Positions 22,933 to 30,146 of a stretch of DNA of 64,000 bases are shown one piece after another (the stretch's first letter is position 1; each line of letters begins with the position of its first letter). The notes under the pieces are model-generated. The model searched no databases. It saw only the letters and a program-made list of their open reading frames with translations, and was not told the origin of the DNA. The position numbers were made by a program, and so were the translations under genes. This stretch comes from a virus, in the IMG/VR virus record IMGVR_UViG_3300049434_000014, positions 62,001 through 126,000 of that record, one strand, 5' to 3'.

Positions 22933-23184
22933 ATGGCAAATACAGTGCCGGTGGTGACGGCTCATACTCCTGATGGTCGTCAGATTGCCGGTCCGACGGT
23001 ATTGGCGATGTTCTTGGAGAGGCAGCCAGATACCCTTACGTTCATCTCTGTTGATGGGGGTGATCAGTTCAAGCCCACCCAGATGCCGGGTAAGGCTCAG
23101 GTCAAGGTGAATGGGCGAGGGGGAGGTGGAAAGGCGGCTACGGTTACTCGTTCGAGCAACCGTGGGGGATTCACGGTTAAGTAA
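22933..23184 (+). CDS. Small tandem-paralogue family B, copy 2
   Basis: 83 residues. PTVLAMFLERQPDTLTFISVDG, then MPGKAQVKVNGRGGGG and a basic tail. Shares the helix-then-'TF' layout of family B but has lost the DP. A GGGTAGGAC motif at about 22898 lies well upstream, followed by a leader with GGAGGGAG. Confidence 0.6.
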   Translation: MANTVPVVTAHTPDGRQIAGPTVLAMFLERQPDTLTFISVDGGDQFKPTQMPGKAQVKVNGRGGGGKAATVTRSSNRGGFTVK

Positions 23185-23201
23185 CGAGAGGTTGGTCGAG
23201 C

Positions 23202-23459
23202 ATGGCTAATGCCACTGCATACAAGGCAAAGGTTGTCAAAGACAACGGCGGGAAGGTGAAGGACGCGACAGAGCTGGCTGATCTGTTGAAGAAGGATCCG
23301 GCCATGGTGACGTTCGATTTGTCCAATCCTGGCAAGGGTGCTCAGGCTGGCGCTCCTAATACGCCTGGCGACAAGCTCCCCAAGAATACCGTCTTGGAGG
23401 TCGCAGGAATCAACGCGAAGGTGACGGTAAACAACAAGGGGGTGCCTACCGTTACCTAA
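23202..23459 (+). CDS. Small tandem-paralogue family B, copy 3
   Basis: 85 residues. ATELADLLKKDPAMVTFDLSNPG then PKNTVLEVAGINAKVTVN. Closest to copy 1 in the KKDP..V.FD region. All residues are polar and the protein is likely a small soluble fold. A terminator follows. Confidence 0.6.
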   Translation: MANATAYKAKVVKDNGGKVKDATELADLLKKDPAMVTFDLSNPGKGAQAGAPNTPGDKLPKNTVLEVAGINAKVTVNNKGVPTVT

Positions 23460-23475
23460 CGATTGTGTTTCGACA

Positions 23476-23515
23476 GAGGCCCCTTTCACTTAATCACTGG
23501 TGAGAGGGGCCTCTT
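23476..23515 (+). terminator. Terminator hairpin
   Basis: GAGGCCCCT at 23476-23484 pairs with AGGGGCCTC at 23505-23513, followed by TTGTT. Ends the 21.5-23.5 kb operon. Confidence 0.7.
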
Positions 23516-23560
23516 GTTGGGTAGTACTGGTTGTCATTCAATCTGGAAGGAGGGACTGTC

Positions 23561-23842
23561 ATGGATTGGCGCCATCGTGCTGAGTGTCGCAACGAGGACC
23601 CAGAGCTGTTCTACCCTGCTGGCACCAGCGGTCCGGCCTTGCTCCAGATCGCCGAGGCTAAGGCTGTGTGTCGTCGGTGTCCTGTCGTCAACGAGTGCCT
23701 GAACTGGGCTATGAAGTCGGGCCAGGATTCCGGCGTCTGGGGCGGGATGGATGAAGGGGAGCGTCGGGTGCTTAAGCGTCGCAGGGCTGAGTGGACTCGT
23801 AAGCATGGCCGCGAGGCCGCTGAAGAGCTGACGTCTGTGTAG
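23561..23842 (+). CDS. WhiB-like Fe-S regulator
   Basis: 93 residues from ATG 23561, placed 9 nt after AAGGAGGG. DWRHRAECR.. supplies Cys9, and VCRRCPVVNEC supplies Cys37, Cys40 and Cys46, the four [4Fe-4S] ligands. GVWGGMDEGERR is the family turn. The C-terminus is basic for DNA contact. WhiB proteins are confined to actinobacteria and their phages and act with the primary sigma factor. Phage copies can reshape host development or block superinfection. Confidence 0.9.
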   Translation: MDWRHRAECRNEDPELFYPAGTSGPALLQIAEAKAVCRRCPVVNECLNWAMKSGQDSGVWGGMDEGERRVLKRRRAEWTRKHGREAAEELTSV

Positions 23843-23875
23843 GTGGTCTGCCCGGTGTGGATCTCTGTTCGCACC

Positions 23876-23884
23876 GGGTATGAC
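23876..23884 (+). promoter_or_regulatory. Start-associated motif GGGTATGAC
   Basis: TATGAC ends 5 nt before ATG 23890. The GGGTA lies on the 3' arm of a hairpin that begins at about 23850 (CCCGGTG / CACCGGG). Confidence 0.55.
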
Positions 23885-23889
23885 CTGAG

Positions 23890-24078
23890 ATGATGGTATG
23901 GATTCTCGAGATTCTTGCAGTGGTTTTCCTGTGGTTTCTCAAAGCGTCAGGCATTTATCCAGACATGTCGTGGTTAGTTGTACTGGCTCCGATTTGGGTT
24001 CCTTACGGTATCGTTCTCATGCTTGGCTACTTTGCGACTCTTCTTCCGGGTAAGCGTTCGAGACGTCGTGCAAGATAG
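23890..24078 (+). CDS. Small two-helix membrane protein
   Basis: 62 residues. Two hydrophobic helices (about 3-20 and 27-50) and a strongly basic end (PGKRSRRRAR). Function unknown. Confidence 0.6.
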   Translation: MMVWILEILAVVFLWFLKASGIYPDMSWLVVLAPIWVPYGIVLMLGYFATLLPGKRSRRRAR

Positions 24079-24090
24079 TTACTCTACGTA

Positions 24091-24119
24091 GTAACGTTCT
24101 GCGTCTGTCTTGCGATATC
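24091..24119 (+). promoter_or_regulatory. GTAACG-N17-GATATC promoter, leaderless
   Basis: GTAACG 24091-24096 and GATATC 24114-24119, 17 bp apart. ATG 24125 follows after 5 nt. The only member of the class in the 20-30 kb region. Confidence 0.65.
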
Positions 24120-24124
24120 TAAGT

Positions 24125-24421
24125 ATGACCGATTTCGACGAGCCAGTAGATTTTGACGAGGTAGCTTGCGACGAGGAATCTTTGACTTCTCTGATTGAGG
24201 GAGGTTACGTCGATGGCGAAGCGCTCTTTTTCATCCTCGCTCGTTGGAGAGCTGCGATGGACGTGGTGGGGATTCCTGAGTTGGTGGGCACGCACGAAGC
24301 CATGGCTGTGATTCGGAGCGCTCGCAGATGGCGCCGTTGGGATATCTTTACGAAGTACTTTTTTTGGTTTCTGTTTTTGTTACCAGTAATGCTCTCTCTA
24401 ACTATGTCGATAGGTGTTTAG
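24125..24421 (+). CDS. Acidic protein with a C-terminal membrane anchor
   Basis: 98 residues from ATG 24125. The first 30 residues are very acidic (DFDEPVDFDEVACDEESL), the middle is helical, and residues about 76-96 form a membrane helix. Tail-anchored topology. Function unknown. Confidence 0.6.
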   Translation: MTDFDEPVDFDEVACDEESLTSLIEGGYVDGEALFFILARWRAAMDVVGIPELVGTHEAMAVIRSARRWRRWDIFTKYFFWFLFLLPVMLSLTMSIGV

Positions 24422-24422
24422 C

Positions 24423-24704
24423 ATGGACGAGTATGTGGCCATAGATTGGAAGCAACGCGCTTACGAGGAAAATGAAAAGTGTGCTAAGTACCGTGAGCTT
24501 TTGTGTGCGATGACTGGGTTGCCTATTAATGCTTCGTTGCATCAGCATCGGTTTGCTGCAGAGCAGCTTAAGAAACGTTGGCGTCAGATAGCCGCTTTGG
24601 CTGATCGTTGGGACAAGATCCCTTACGGTCGTGGGTCGTCTATCTCGTGCGCTCGGGACTTGCGTAAGGCTTTGGGTATCGCAGAGGGTAGTACTGAGAC
24701 ATGA
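24423..24704 (+). CDS. Unrecognised 93-residue helical protein
   Basis: ATG 24423. Helical with a basic centre (FAAEQLKKRWRQIAALADRW). The stop overlaps the next start (ATGA). Function unknown. Confidence 0.55.
   Translation: MDEYVAIDWKQRAYEENEKCAKYRELLCAMTGLPINASLHQHRFAAEQLKKRWRQIAALADRWDKIPYGRGSSISCARDLRKALGIAEGSTET
24686..24694 (+). promoter_or_regulatory. Start-associated motif GGGTAGTAC
   Basis: TAGTAC ends 6 nt before ATG 24701. The TGAGAC spacer is identical to the ones at 14124 and 17579. Confidence 0.6.
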
Positions 24705-24892
24705 TGCGAACTATTGATGTAGCTGCTGTAACTGAGTTACTGGATGAGTGGGATACCCAAATCTCTGACGATGATTCAGCGCGTATTCAGTTTGCTGCCA
24801 AGGAGCGTCTGCTCAGAGAGATTGAGTTCGAGGCTCGAGTGAAGGTTCGTCGCACGATGGCTGCTGAGGTTCGGGCGGCGTTAGGGCTATGA
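24701..24892 (+). CDS. Unrecognised 63-residue helical protein
   Basis: MMRTIDVAAVTELLDEWDTQ, then a long charged helix FAAKERLLREIEFEARVKVRR (split by few breaks). Coiled-coil potential. Coupled to the next gene by ATGA. Confidence 0.55.
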   Translation: MMRTIDVAAVTELLDEWDTQISDDDSARIQFAAKERLLREIEFEARVKVRRTMAAEVRAALGL

Positions 24893-25167
24893 CGCTTTCG
24901 GGCACTGATCTTGTGGTCTGCCTGCTCGCTGCAGGCTTGTGTGCTTTCATCGCTGGCTGGATCGCCTGCTGGGCGGTCGCGATGCGTTATGGGGAGCTGA
25001 CGGGACGGTTCCGGGAGCGTAAGGATCGTGCACGTCGTCCCCACGTTGCTCTCATTGCTATTCCCTCGGGCGTGGCTGCTGCGCTTGCTGTTCCTGTTGA
25101 GCCTGATGTTAACGAAGAGCATGAGTTGATCTCGACGTGGGCGGCACATAAAGTCGTGACTGGGTAG
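24889..25167 (+). CDS. Small membrane protein
   Basis: 92 residues. One or two hydrophobic helices in residues 6-32 with three cysteines, a basic juxtamembrane segment (RFRERKDRARRPH), and a second weak hydrophobic stretch. Function unknown. Confidence 0.55.
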   Translation: MTLSGTDLVVCLLAAGLCAFIAGWIACWAVAMRYGELTGRFRERKDRARRPHVALIAIPSGVAAALAVPVEPDVNEEHELISTWAAHKVVTG

Positions 25168-25170
25168 TAC
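25162..25170 (+). promoter_or_regulatory. Start-associated motif GGGTAGTAC
   Basis: TAGTAC ends 5 nt before ATG 25176 and overlaps the previous stop codon. Confidence 0.6.
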
Positions 25171-25175
25171 TTGTT

Positions 25176-25562
25176 ATGACTATCGTATCGTGGGCCTCTC
25201 AGACTCAAGCGTTACGAAATGTGGCTGCAGCCGAGCTGTTGGAGGAAGCAGCCAGGCCGATGATCAGTGCGATTAAGACTCTGTCTAAGGACAATGGTGG
25301 TCGTCGTGGTATTGCTTCTACTACTGCCCTTGTTACGTTGCGGAGCGCTGTCAGGCTTTTGGTTGATGAAGCTGGTCTGCTTCGATTGGAAGCGCTCGCC
25401 GTCACGCATCGTCATTGCGATGATTGCAATCGTAGGCAAGATGAGCATTGTCCTGGCGAGGGTGCTGACGTTGTGTGTGGCGCCTGTCCGCTTCCTGATT
25501 CGCCGCATCCGGACCCTGCTTGTCGGATGATGTCTCGATCCGGAGGGTGGGTTCGGCGATGA
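25176..25562 (+). CDS. Cysteine-rich protein C1
   Basis: 128 residues. The first 80 residues are helical. Then HRHCDDCNRRQDEHCPGEG and VVCGACPL give a cluster of Cys/His suitable for one or two zinc ions. The next gene (25559) has the same plan, a helical part followed by a cysteine cluster, so the two are probably paralogues. Confidence 0.6.
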   Translation: MTIVSWASQTQALRNVAAAELLEEAARPMISAIKTLSKDNGGRRGIASTTALVTLRSAVRLLVDEAGLLRLEALAVTHRHCDDCNRRQDEHCPGEGADVVCGACPLPDSPHPDPACRMMSRSGGWVRR

Positions 25563-25948
25563 CTCGGTCAGCGGTCACTTTGAATTACGTTCGGGCTCAC
25601 GAGTTGGCAGCGCAGCGTCTGGAGACACAAGTTGACGTACTCTCGCTGCAGTGCAATGGCATGAAGCTGAAAGCTGCTCGCGGCAGTTCTATGTTCTCGG
25701 ATCCTGGGGACATGGCTGCGTATTACCTTATTGACGATTTGCGTAAGGCGTCGAAGACTTTGTTGAATTCAGCACAGGCGCATCGGGCGCGAGCTACTGC
25801 CTTCCTGAACGCTCCGTGTCCCGCTTGTCTTGCGGGCCAGCGTTCGCACTGTGCTAGTTGTGGATCGTGTGCTGTTGCAAATCGTGGTCCGTCGTGTCGG
25901 GATCTTGAGTGTGAGTTGGCGAGTTCTCGCGTGTCTGTTGATACGTGA
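25559..25948 (+). CDS. Cysteine-rich protein C2
   Basis: 129 residues from ATG 25559, overlapping the previous gene. Helical N-terminal two thirds, then CPACLAGQRSHCASCGSC and SCRDLEC with eight cysteines. Similar layout to the 25176 product. Probably zinc-binding. An array begins right after its stop. Confidence 0.6.
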   Translation: MTRSAVTLNYVRAHELAAQRLETQVDVLSLQCNGMKLKAARGSSMFSDPGDMAAYYLIDDLRKASKTLLNSAQAHRARATAFLNAPCPACLAGQRSHCASCGSCAVANRGPSCRDLECELASSRVSVDT

Positions 25949-26098
25949 GGTATGATCGTTTCGACAAGTCAGTTCTTTACGCTTCGAGCCTTCCTGACAA
26001 GTCCAATCATGTCTTTTTCAGTTCGACTCGACTATTCTTGTCCATTCACCTCGCCTCGAGGCGTTTGACTTTTTCGTCCTAAATGGGAGAATTCTGTT
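25949..26098 (+). repeat. GAC-unit array A
   Basis: About 150 nt without a credible gene. Units start with (T)GAC at 25963, 25996, 26030 and 26067 (spacings 33, 34, 37). First unit CGACAAGTC, third CGACTATTC. C/T-rich on the + strand. TATGAT at 25951-25956 just upstream could be a -10 element for a separate transcript. A gene with its own start follows at 26099. Confidence 0.65.
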
Positions 26099-26302
26099 AT
26101 GGATCTACGTATTGGTGTCGCGGCTGTGGTTCTCGCTGTTGCAGCGCTTGTGTCTGGCGTCGCGTGGGGAAGTTCTGCGTCGACGTCTACGACTGTGTTG
26201 GCTTGTGGGGATACTCCTGGCTTCTGTCCTAATCCTCCGACGACGGCGCATGAATCGAACATGCGTGATGGGCAGATCGTCGGCGGGACTCACGATTTCT
26301 AG
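26099..26302 (+). CDS. Small secreted or membrane-anchored protein
   Basis: 67 residues. N-terminal hydrophobic helix (VAAVVLAVAALVSGVAWG) followed by a Ser/Thr-rich stretch and two cysteines (ACGDTPGFC). Looks like a signal peptide or uncleaved anchor. First of a run of five envelope-type genes to 28.2 kb. Confidence 0.6.
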   Translation: MDLRIGVAAVVLAVAALVSGVAWGSSASTSTTVLACGDTPGFCPNPPTTAHESNMRDGQIVGGTHDF

Positions 26303-26362
26303 GAGTTAGTTGCTGGGCCTTCGGGTAGGACTTGACACTTGCTGTCTACCCGGAGGTGTGTT

Positions 26363-26620
26363 ATGACTCTTAACATGGTCGGTGTTGTGGTTGTACTGGC
26401 TCTCGTATTTGCTTTAGTCGTCATTATGAAGCGACACCAGACTCAGCACTGTAATCACTTGCATCATCTGTCTAATGCTTTGGTCGGTCTGGTCGCTTTC
26501 ATCGATGAGCGCGTTCCGGGGGAGCTTCCCGAGGAGACGCGGAGTTTCGTCGCTGACTACACTGCGCAGTGGAGTACTGACGAGTATGTAGAGGAGCCGG
26601 TCGGGGATAAGAGTGTCTGA
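26363..26620 (+). CDS. Small single-pass membrane protein
   Basis: 85 residues. ATG 26363 after GGAGGTGTGTT. One membrane helix (residues 5-25), then a soluble helical region rich in His and Glu. GGGTAGGAC at about 26323 starts a short leader that folds into a hairpin (CGGGTAG / CTACCCG). Confidence 0.6.
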   Translation: MTLNMVGVVVVLALVFALVVIMKRHQTQHCNHLHHLSNALVGLVAFIDERVPGELPEETRSFVADYTAQWSTDEYVEEPVGDKSV

Positions 26621-26786
26621 TTCTGACTTGACTCCTATTTACGATCAGCTTTCGCAGGAGCATGAGACTCATACTGGAGTTTTCACTCCGGACGATCCGT
26701 TGGATACTTCTGTGCCTCTCCCAGTTGATCCTGTGGTCGCGGCGGCAGATATCGACCCTGTTGTGGGTCGCCCAAGCTCCGAGTAG
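26613..26786 (+). CDS. Short acidic protein
   Basis: 57 residues, GTG 26613 inside the end of the previous gene. Very acidic and Pro/Val-rich (DTSVPLPVDPVVAAADIDPVV). No cysteines. Function unknown. Confidence 0.45.
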   Translation: MSDSDLTPIYDQLSQEHETHTGVFTPDDPLDTSVPLPVDPVVAAADIDPVVGRPSSE

Positions 26787-26810
26787 CTCGTTAGTCATGC
26801 ATGGCTGGAC

Positions 26811-26819
26811 GGGTATGAC
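26811..26819 (+). promoter_or_regulatory. Start-associated motif GGGTATGAC
   Basis: TATGAC ends 5 nt before ATG 26825. No Shine-Dalgarno match. Confidence 0.55.
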
Positions 26820-26824
26820 TAGTC

Positions 26825-26956
26825 ATGGTCTTGTTTAGCACATCGATACTATCTGTGCTTTTCTGGCTCGCTGGTATGAGCGGTCGGTGTGCTGCGCGTC
26901 GTGATCACCAGTTCTATCTGAGGGAGACAGTATGCGTAAACGACAAAGATTCGTAG
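26825..26956 (+). CDS. Short membrane peptide overlapping the SPFH gene
   Basis: 43 residues. One hydrophobic helix (VLFSTSILSVLFWLAGM) then a basic part. Its last 25 nt overlap the SPFH lipoprotein start in another frame, so it may be a coupling leader. The start is supported by the GGGTATGAC motif. Confidence 0.45.
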   Translation: MVLFSTSILSVLFWLAGMSGRCAARRDHQFYLRETVCVNDKDS

Positions 26957-27864
26957 TGGCGGGGGCGATTGTTGCCGTCGTGGGTGTGTTGGGCTCGTGT
27001 TCGACTGCTGATCCCTCACCGGGTCAGGTTGCGGCGCATTACAGTAATGGACCGTTTTCTTCGCAGGTGTTTCAGGACTGCGTCGCACCGGGGCAGCTGG
27101 CTTATCAGGGTGTTAGTGATGATCACTTCTACTACCCTGCTGGTCAGCGTTCGTTCAAGTTCAGTAATGATCCTGACTCGGATTATCCTCCGATTGAGGT
27201 GATGAGTAGCGATAGTCAGGTGTTGACGGTTAGTGGCACCATGGCTTTCACGTTGGACACTTCTTGTGCGCCTTGGGATGACAAGGATGCAAATGGCAAT
27301 GTCATCAAGCATTGGCCAGGCGGTTTGTTGCAGAGGTTCCACGAGACACTGGCCATTCAGGACAGCGCGTTTTCGACTTCTGGTGGAACTGAGCCCGGTC
27401 CTGGTTGGGATAAGTTCATTGGTAAGTACGTGAAAGATACCGCCGAGCGTGCGATCACCAATGAGGCTCTGAGGTTCGGTTGGTTTGCCTTGTCTAACGA
27501 TCCTGCGTCGCGTGCGCAGTGGGAGAAAGACGTTGTCACCAAGGTTCCTGATCTGGTGACGGCTCAGATGGGTGCTCCGTACCTGCATATTGACAACATT
27601 CTGTTGCAGAAGCCCGTACCTGGCCCTGGTTTGCTGGCTGGTCTTGCTTCGAAGCAGGAAGCTCAGTTGCGTTCGGATGCTGTCGATATTGACAAGGCTG
27701 CAGCTTTGAACTTCCCTGGTGGCATCAACGCGTACGCGGATTACCAGCAGAAGTTGGGTGTGCTTGCTCTGCAGCGTTCGATCGCTCGCGCTATTGATGA
27801 TGGCAAGGTGAAGGCTGTTCCGGTCCCTGCGGGTTCGCCCGTGATTGTCAGCCCAGGCGGGTAG
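26932..27864 (+). CDS. SPFH/Band-7-like lipoprotein
   Basis: 310 residues. MRKRQRFVVAGAIVAVVGVLGSC is a lipoprotein signal peptide (lipobox LGSC). The body has the order expected for an SPFH/Band-7 domain: a beta-strand set with VEVMSSDSQVLTVSGTMAF.., then a helix pair with ..ITNEALRFGWF, then PDLVTAQMGAPYLHIDNILLQKP, and a final coiled helix (KQEAQLRSDAVDIDKAAALN). SPFH proteins form membrane scaffolds in microdomains. As a lipoprotein it would be outside the membrane, an unusual place. GTAGGTGT and the next gene follow. Confidence 0.7.
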   Translation: MRKRQRFVVAGAIVAVVGVLGSCSTADPSPGQVAAHYSNGPFSSQVFQDCVAPGQLAYQGVSDDHFYYPAGQRSFKFSNDPDSDYPPIEVMSSDSQVLTVSGTMAFTLDTSCAPWDDKDANGNVIKHWPGGLLQRFHETLAIQDSAFSTSGGTEPGPGWDKFIGKYVKDTAERAITNEALRFGWFALSNDPASRAQWEKDVVTKVPDLVTAQMGAPYLHIDNILLQKPVPGPGLLAGLASKQEAQLRSDAVDIDKAAALNFPGGINAYADYQQKLGVLALQRSIARAIDDGKVKAVPVPAGSPVIVSPGG

Positions 27865-27871
27865 GTGTCTG

Positions 27872-28207
27872 ATGGCTAAGGGTGAGATCTTCGTTTTCAC
27901 TGCGCTTGTTCTTATGCTCGCATTGGGAATGCTGGTCTACAAGTTGTGGCAATACTTCAGTAAGATGGCGTGGGAGAGGGCGCGACGTACTGCTCCGTGG
28001 TTTTCACGATCTTCTATCAATCCTGATGGATCTGTGACGGTGTTGGTTCGTCGTGAGGCGTGGGTGGGCTGGTCGGTTGAGATGGTCGGCGAGCCTGTCG
28101 AGGTCGCAACGATCAAGGTGGCGGATCTGGATCTGGGCTTGCTTCAGGAAGCTGAGGGTCGTGCCGAGATCGTGGCTAATACCTACAACCGCACCAGTTT
28201 GCCCTAG
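27872..28207 (+). CDS. Small membrane protein after the SPFH gene
   Basis: 111 residues, ATG 27872. One membrane helix (residues 6-26), a basic segment (ERARRTAPWFSRSS), then a small beta domain VTVLVRREAWVGWSVEMVG. Last gene before a strong terminator. The pairing with an SPFH protein suggests an envelope partner. Confidence 0.6.
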   Translation: MAKGEIFVFTALVLMLALGMLVYKLWQYFSKMAWERARRTAPWFSRSSINPDGSVTVLVRREAWVGWSVEMVGEPVEVATIKVADLDLGLLQEAEGRAEIVANTYNRTSLP

Positions 28208-28218
28208 CTGACACCCTG

Positions 28219-28265
28219 CGCAGGAAGCCTCAGTTCCTTCGGGAGCTGGGGCTTCCTGCGTTTCT
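28219..28265 (+). terminator. Strong terminator
   Basis: CGCAGGAAGCC 28219-28229 pairs with GGCTTCCTGCG 28250-28260, with an inner stem (CAGTTCC / GGGAGCTG), and TTTCT follows. Ends the envelope gene block. Confidence 0.85.
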
Positions 28266-28286
28266 ATACTTTCTTGCCTGACCTAG

Positions 28287-28315
28287 TTGACCTCGTAGAC
28301 CTTGCATGCTACCGT
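28287..28315 (+). promoter_or_regulatory. Sigma-70-type promoter TTGACC-N17-TACCGT
   Basis: TTGACC 28287-28292 and TACCGT 28310-28315 with 17-bp spacing. A GGGTAGTAC motif lies immediately downstream (28318) but does not adjoin a start codon. Leader with CAGGAGG precedes ATG 28358. Confidence 0.65.
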
Positions 28316-28357
28316 ATGGGTAGTACTTGATGACGGGGATCAACCCAGGAGGTAGAC

Positions 28358-29311
28358 ATGGCAACGTCTGTACGGACCGACGAGCACCGCGAGGGTGTGC
28401 TGGTACCCGCGAACTACAGGTTTCGCGAGGTGCTGGATCTCTACGCTGGTGGACCCAAAGATGACGTGATCGCTCTGGCCAAGCAGGCAGCGGTCCCTCC
28501 GAGGTGGCTTCAGTTCGTAGAGCGTCAGCGCGCTCGGGTGAAGCAATACCAGGCTCGCGCAGTCGGCGATCGTCCTCGGTTGTCTCAGTGCAATATCTGT
28601 GGTGCGCACATTCGTTACGCGGTTGTGTGGGCATACAATCCCGAGCCGGGTGGTCACTTCGCTGGTTACATTACTACGGGTACTGACTGTGCCTCGTCCG
28701 TCAATGCTGCACTCGAGTCGGAGATTGCTTCTCAGGCTGGCGCTCTGCGTGAGTTCGTCGCTGGCATGCGTAAGCAGGCGCGGTCGGCTGCAGCGGCGCA
28801 CACGGAGCCTGCTGTGCCTGTTGAGGCGGCGTCACGGTGGTCTGCTGTGGATCGTCGTCGTCAGGCGTGGATCGCGGAGTCTAACGATCACTATCGGGTC
28901 GCGCACTTCCTGCACGCTGTGTCTGGTAACCACGCGGATCTCGGTTGCACTGGTAAATGTTTTCACTGTGACGTGACGGCTCAGTTGGTTGAGACCGGCT
29001 CGTTGTCGGAGCGTCAGGTTGAGGCTGTGCTGCGTTCTGTGCCTTCCTGGGAGGCGCATGGTCGGCTTCCTGAGCCTGCCTTCGAGATTCCTTCAGGTGA
29101 GACCACGATTACAGGCACGCTGGCTTCAGCGCGCAATGGGCACATGCTCATTAAGTGCAAGGGCTACCGTGTGTGGACGATTCCCCCGGAGGGTCTGCGG
29201 TCGGCTCAGACGGGTTCTCAGGTTCGGTTCACTGCTTATGTGGAGCCTTCCACGAAAGATCCTAAGTTTTTGATTGCTCGCGATGTTCGGGACGGAGAGG
29301 TTGTCGGTTGA
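28358..29311 (+). CDS. Large zinc protein of unknown function
   Basis: 317 residues. CNICGAHIRYAVVW at about residues 77-90 and TGTDCASSVN at 107-116 form a zinc-ribbon-like N-terminal domain. Middle part is helical with a second Cys/His cluster (LGCTGKCFHCDVT). The C-terminal 75 residues (TITGTLASARNGHMLIKC.., RVWTIPPEGL) look like an OB-fold. The plan fits a nucleic-acid-binding protein. No exact family recognised. Confidence 0.65.
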   Translation: MATSVRTDEHREGVLVPANYRFREVLDLYAGGPKDDVIALAKQAAVPPRWLQFVERQRARVKQYQARAVGDRPRLSQCNICGAHIRYAVVWAYNPEPGGHFAGYITTGTDCASSVNAALESEIASQAGALREFVAGMRKQARSAAAAHTEPAVPVEAASRWSAVDRRRQAWIAESNDHYRVAHFLHAVSGNHADLGCTGKCFHCDVTAQLVETGSLSERQVEAVLRSVPSWEAHGRLPEPAFEIPSGETTITGTLASARNGHMLIKCKGYRVWTIPPEGLRSAQTGSQVRFTAYVEPSTKDPKFLIARDVRDGEVVG

Positions 29312-29312
29312 A

Positions 29313-29459
29313 ATGGCTAGGGGTAGACGTCCCGTTCCGGAGGGCTTCGTTCGGATACTAGATCGTCGTAGCTCCGGTGCGGCGGGTGCGCACAAGGGTA
29401 GGACTGTGACGAGAAGTGCTGAGAGAAGCTCAGCTATTCGATCGAGCAGGGAGAATTAA
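29313..29459 (+). CDS. Short basic protein
   Basis: 48 residues, ATG 29313. MARGRRPVPEGFVRILDRRSSG and a Ser/Arg-rich tail. Resembles a nucleic-acid-binding tail. Low complexity makes it uncertain. Confidence 0.4.
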   Translation: MARGRRPVPEGFVRILDRRSSGAAGAHKGRTVTRSAERSSAIRSSREN

Positions 29460-29460
29460 T

Positions 29461-29793
29461 ATGTGTAAGTCGATTACTGTCGGCGAGCTTTTTGCGACCG
29501 ATAATCGGACTTTGACGGAGAAGATGGACGATCATTCGAAGCAAGATAATTTCGAGAGTGCTTTGACTGGTGTTCAGTATCAGCTTCGTCAGGCTCGGAT
29601 CGCTATGCTGGCTGCGGGAATGAAGATGCAGGATACTGATCGCCCGGAGATTGAGGTTGACGATTTCAGGTTGTACGACACTGCGGTGGAGGCAATTCAG
29701 AATCTTCAGGCTCGTATTCGTGACATTCTTGATGATTTGGATCCTAACGCTCCCATCCCGTCTGAGCGGCAGCTCCGCACGGATCAGGTCTAG
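29461..29793 (+). CDS. Unrecognised 110-residue helical protein
   Basis: ATG 29461 after CAGGGAGAATTAAT. Two long helices (KMDDHSKQDNFESALTGVQYQ and YDTAVEAIQNLQARIRDIL), with coiled-coil potential. Function unknown. Confidence 0.6.
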   Translation: MCKSITVGELFATDNRTLTEKMDDHSKQDNFESALTGVQYQLRQARIAMLAAGMKMQDTDRPEIEVDDFRLYDTAVEAIQNLQARIRDILDDLDPNAPIPSERQLRTDQV

Positions 29794-29823
29794 TCTTCCT
29801 ACGTCGTGTTCAGAGAGGTAGTT

Positions 29824-30108
29824 ATGCATCCGAATTCAGCATTTGCTTGGGATGATACTTCTCATCCTGCTCTTGCAGCCAAGGCGCGCGAGGCTCAGTT
29901 GGAGAAATTAGATACTCTGATGTATGTGCAGAAGAAGCTGATTGAGTCTCAGCGGGCACTGCTTGATGCTTTGTCGTCTCTGGTTGATACCAAGGTTGAG
30001 TTGTCTGCTGCTAGGAAGAAAGCGGCCAGTGAGACTCAGGGTTTCTTGACGGATTTGCAGCTGGCAACGCTGGAAGCATTCGCTTTGATTCAGCAGGGAT
30101 CGGTTTAG
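29824..30108 (+). CDS. Unrecognised 94-residue coiled-coil protein
   Basis: ATG 29824 after GAGAGGTAGTT. Helical from residue 15 to the end (AKAREAQLEKLDTLMYVQKK, VDTKVELSAARKKAASETQ). Same style as the 29461 product. Array B begins after its stop. Confidence 0.6.
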   Translation: MHPNSAFAWDDTSHPALAAKAREAQLEKLDTLMYVQKKLIESQRALLDALSSLVDTKVELSAARKKAASETQGFLTDLQLATLEAFALIQQGSV

Positions 30109-30146
30109 CGGGTACGACCAGTCGTCTTCGGACAGGGCATAGTAGA

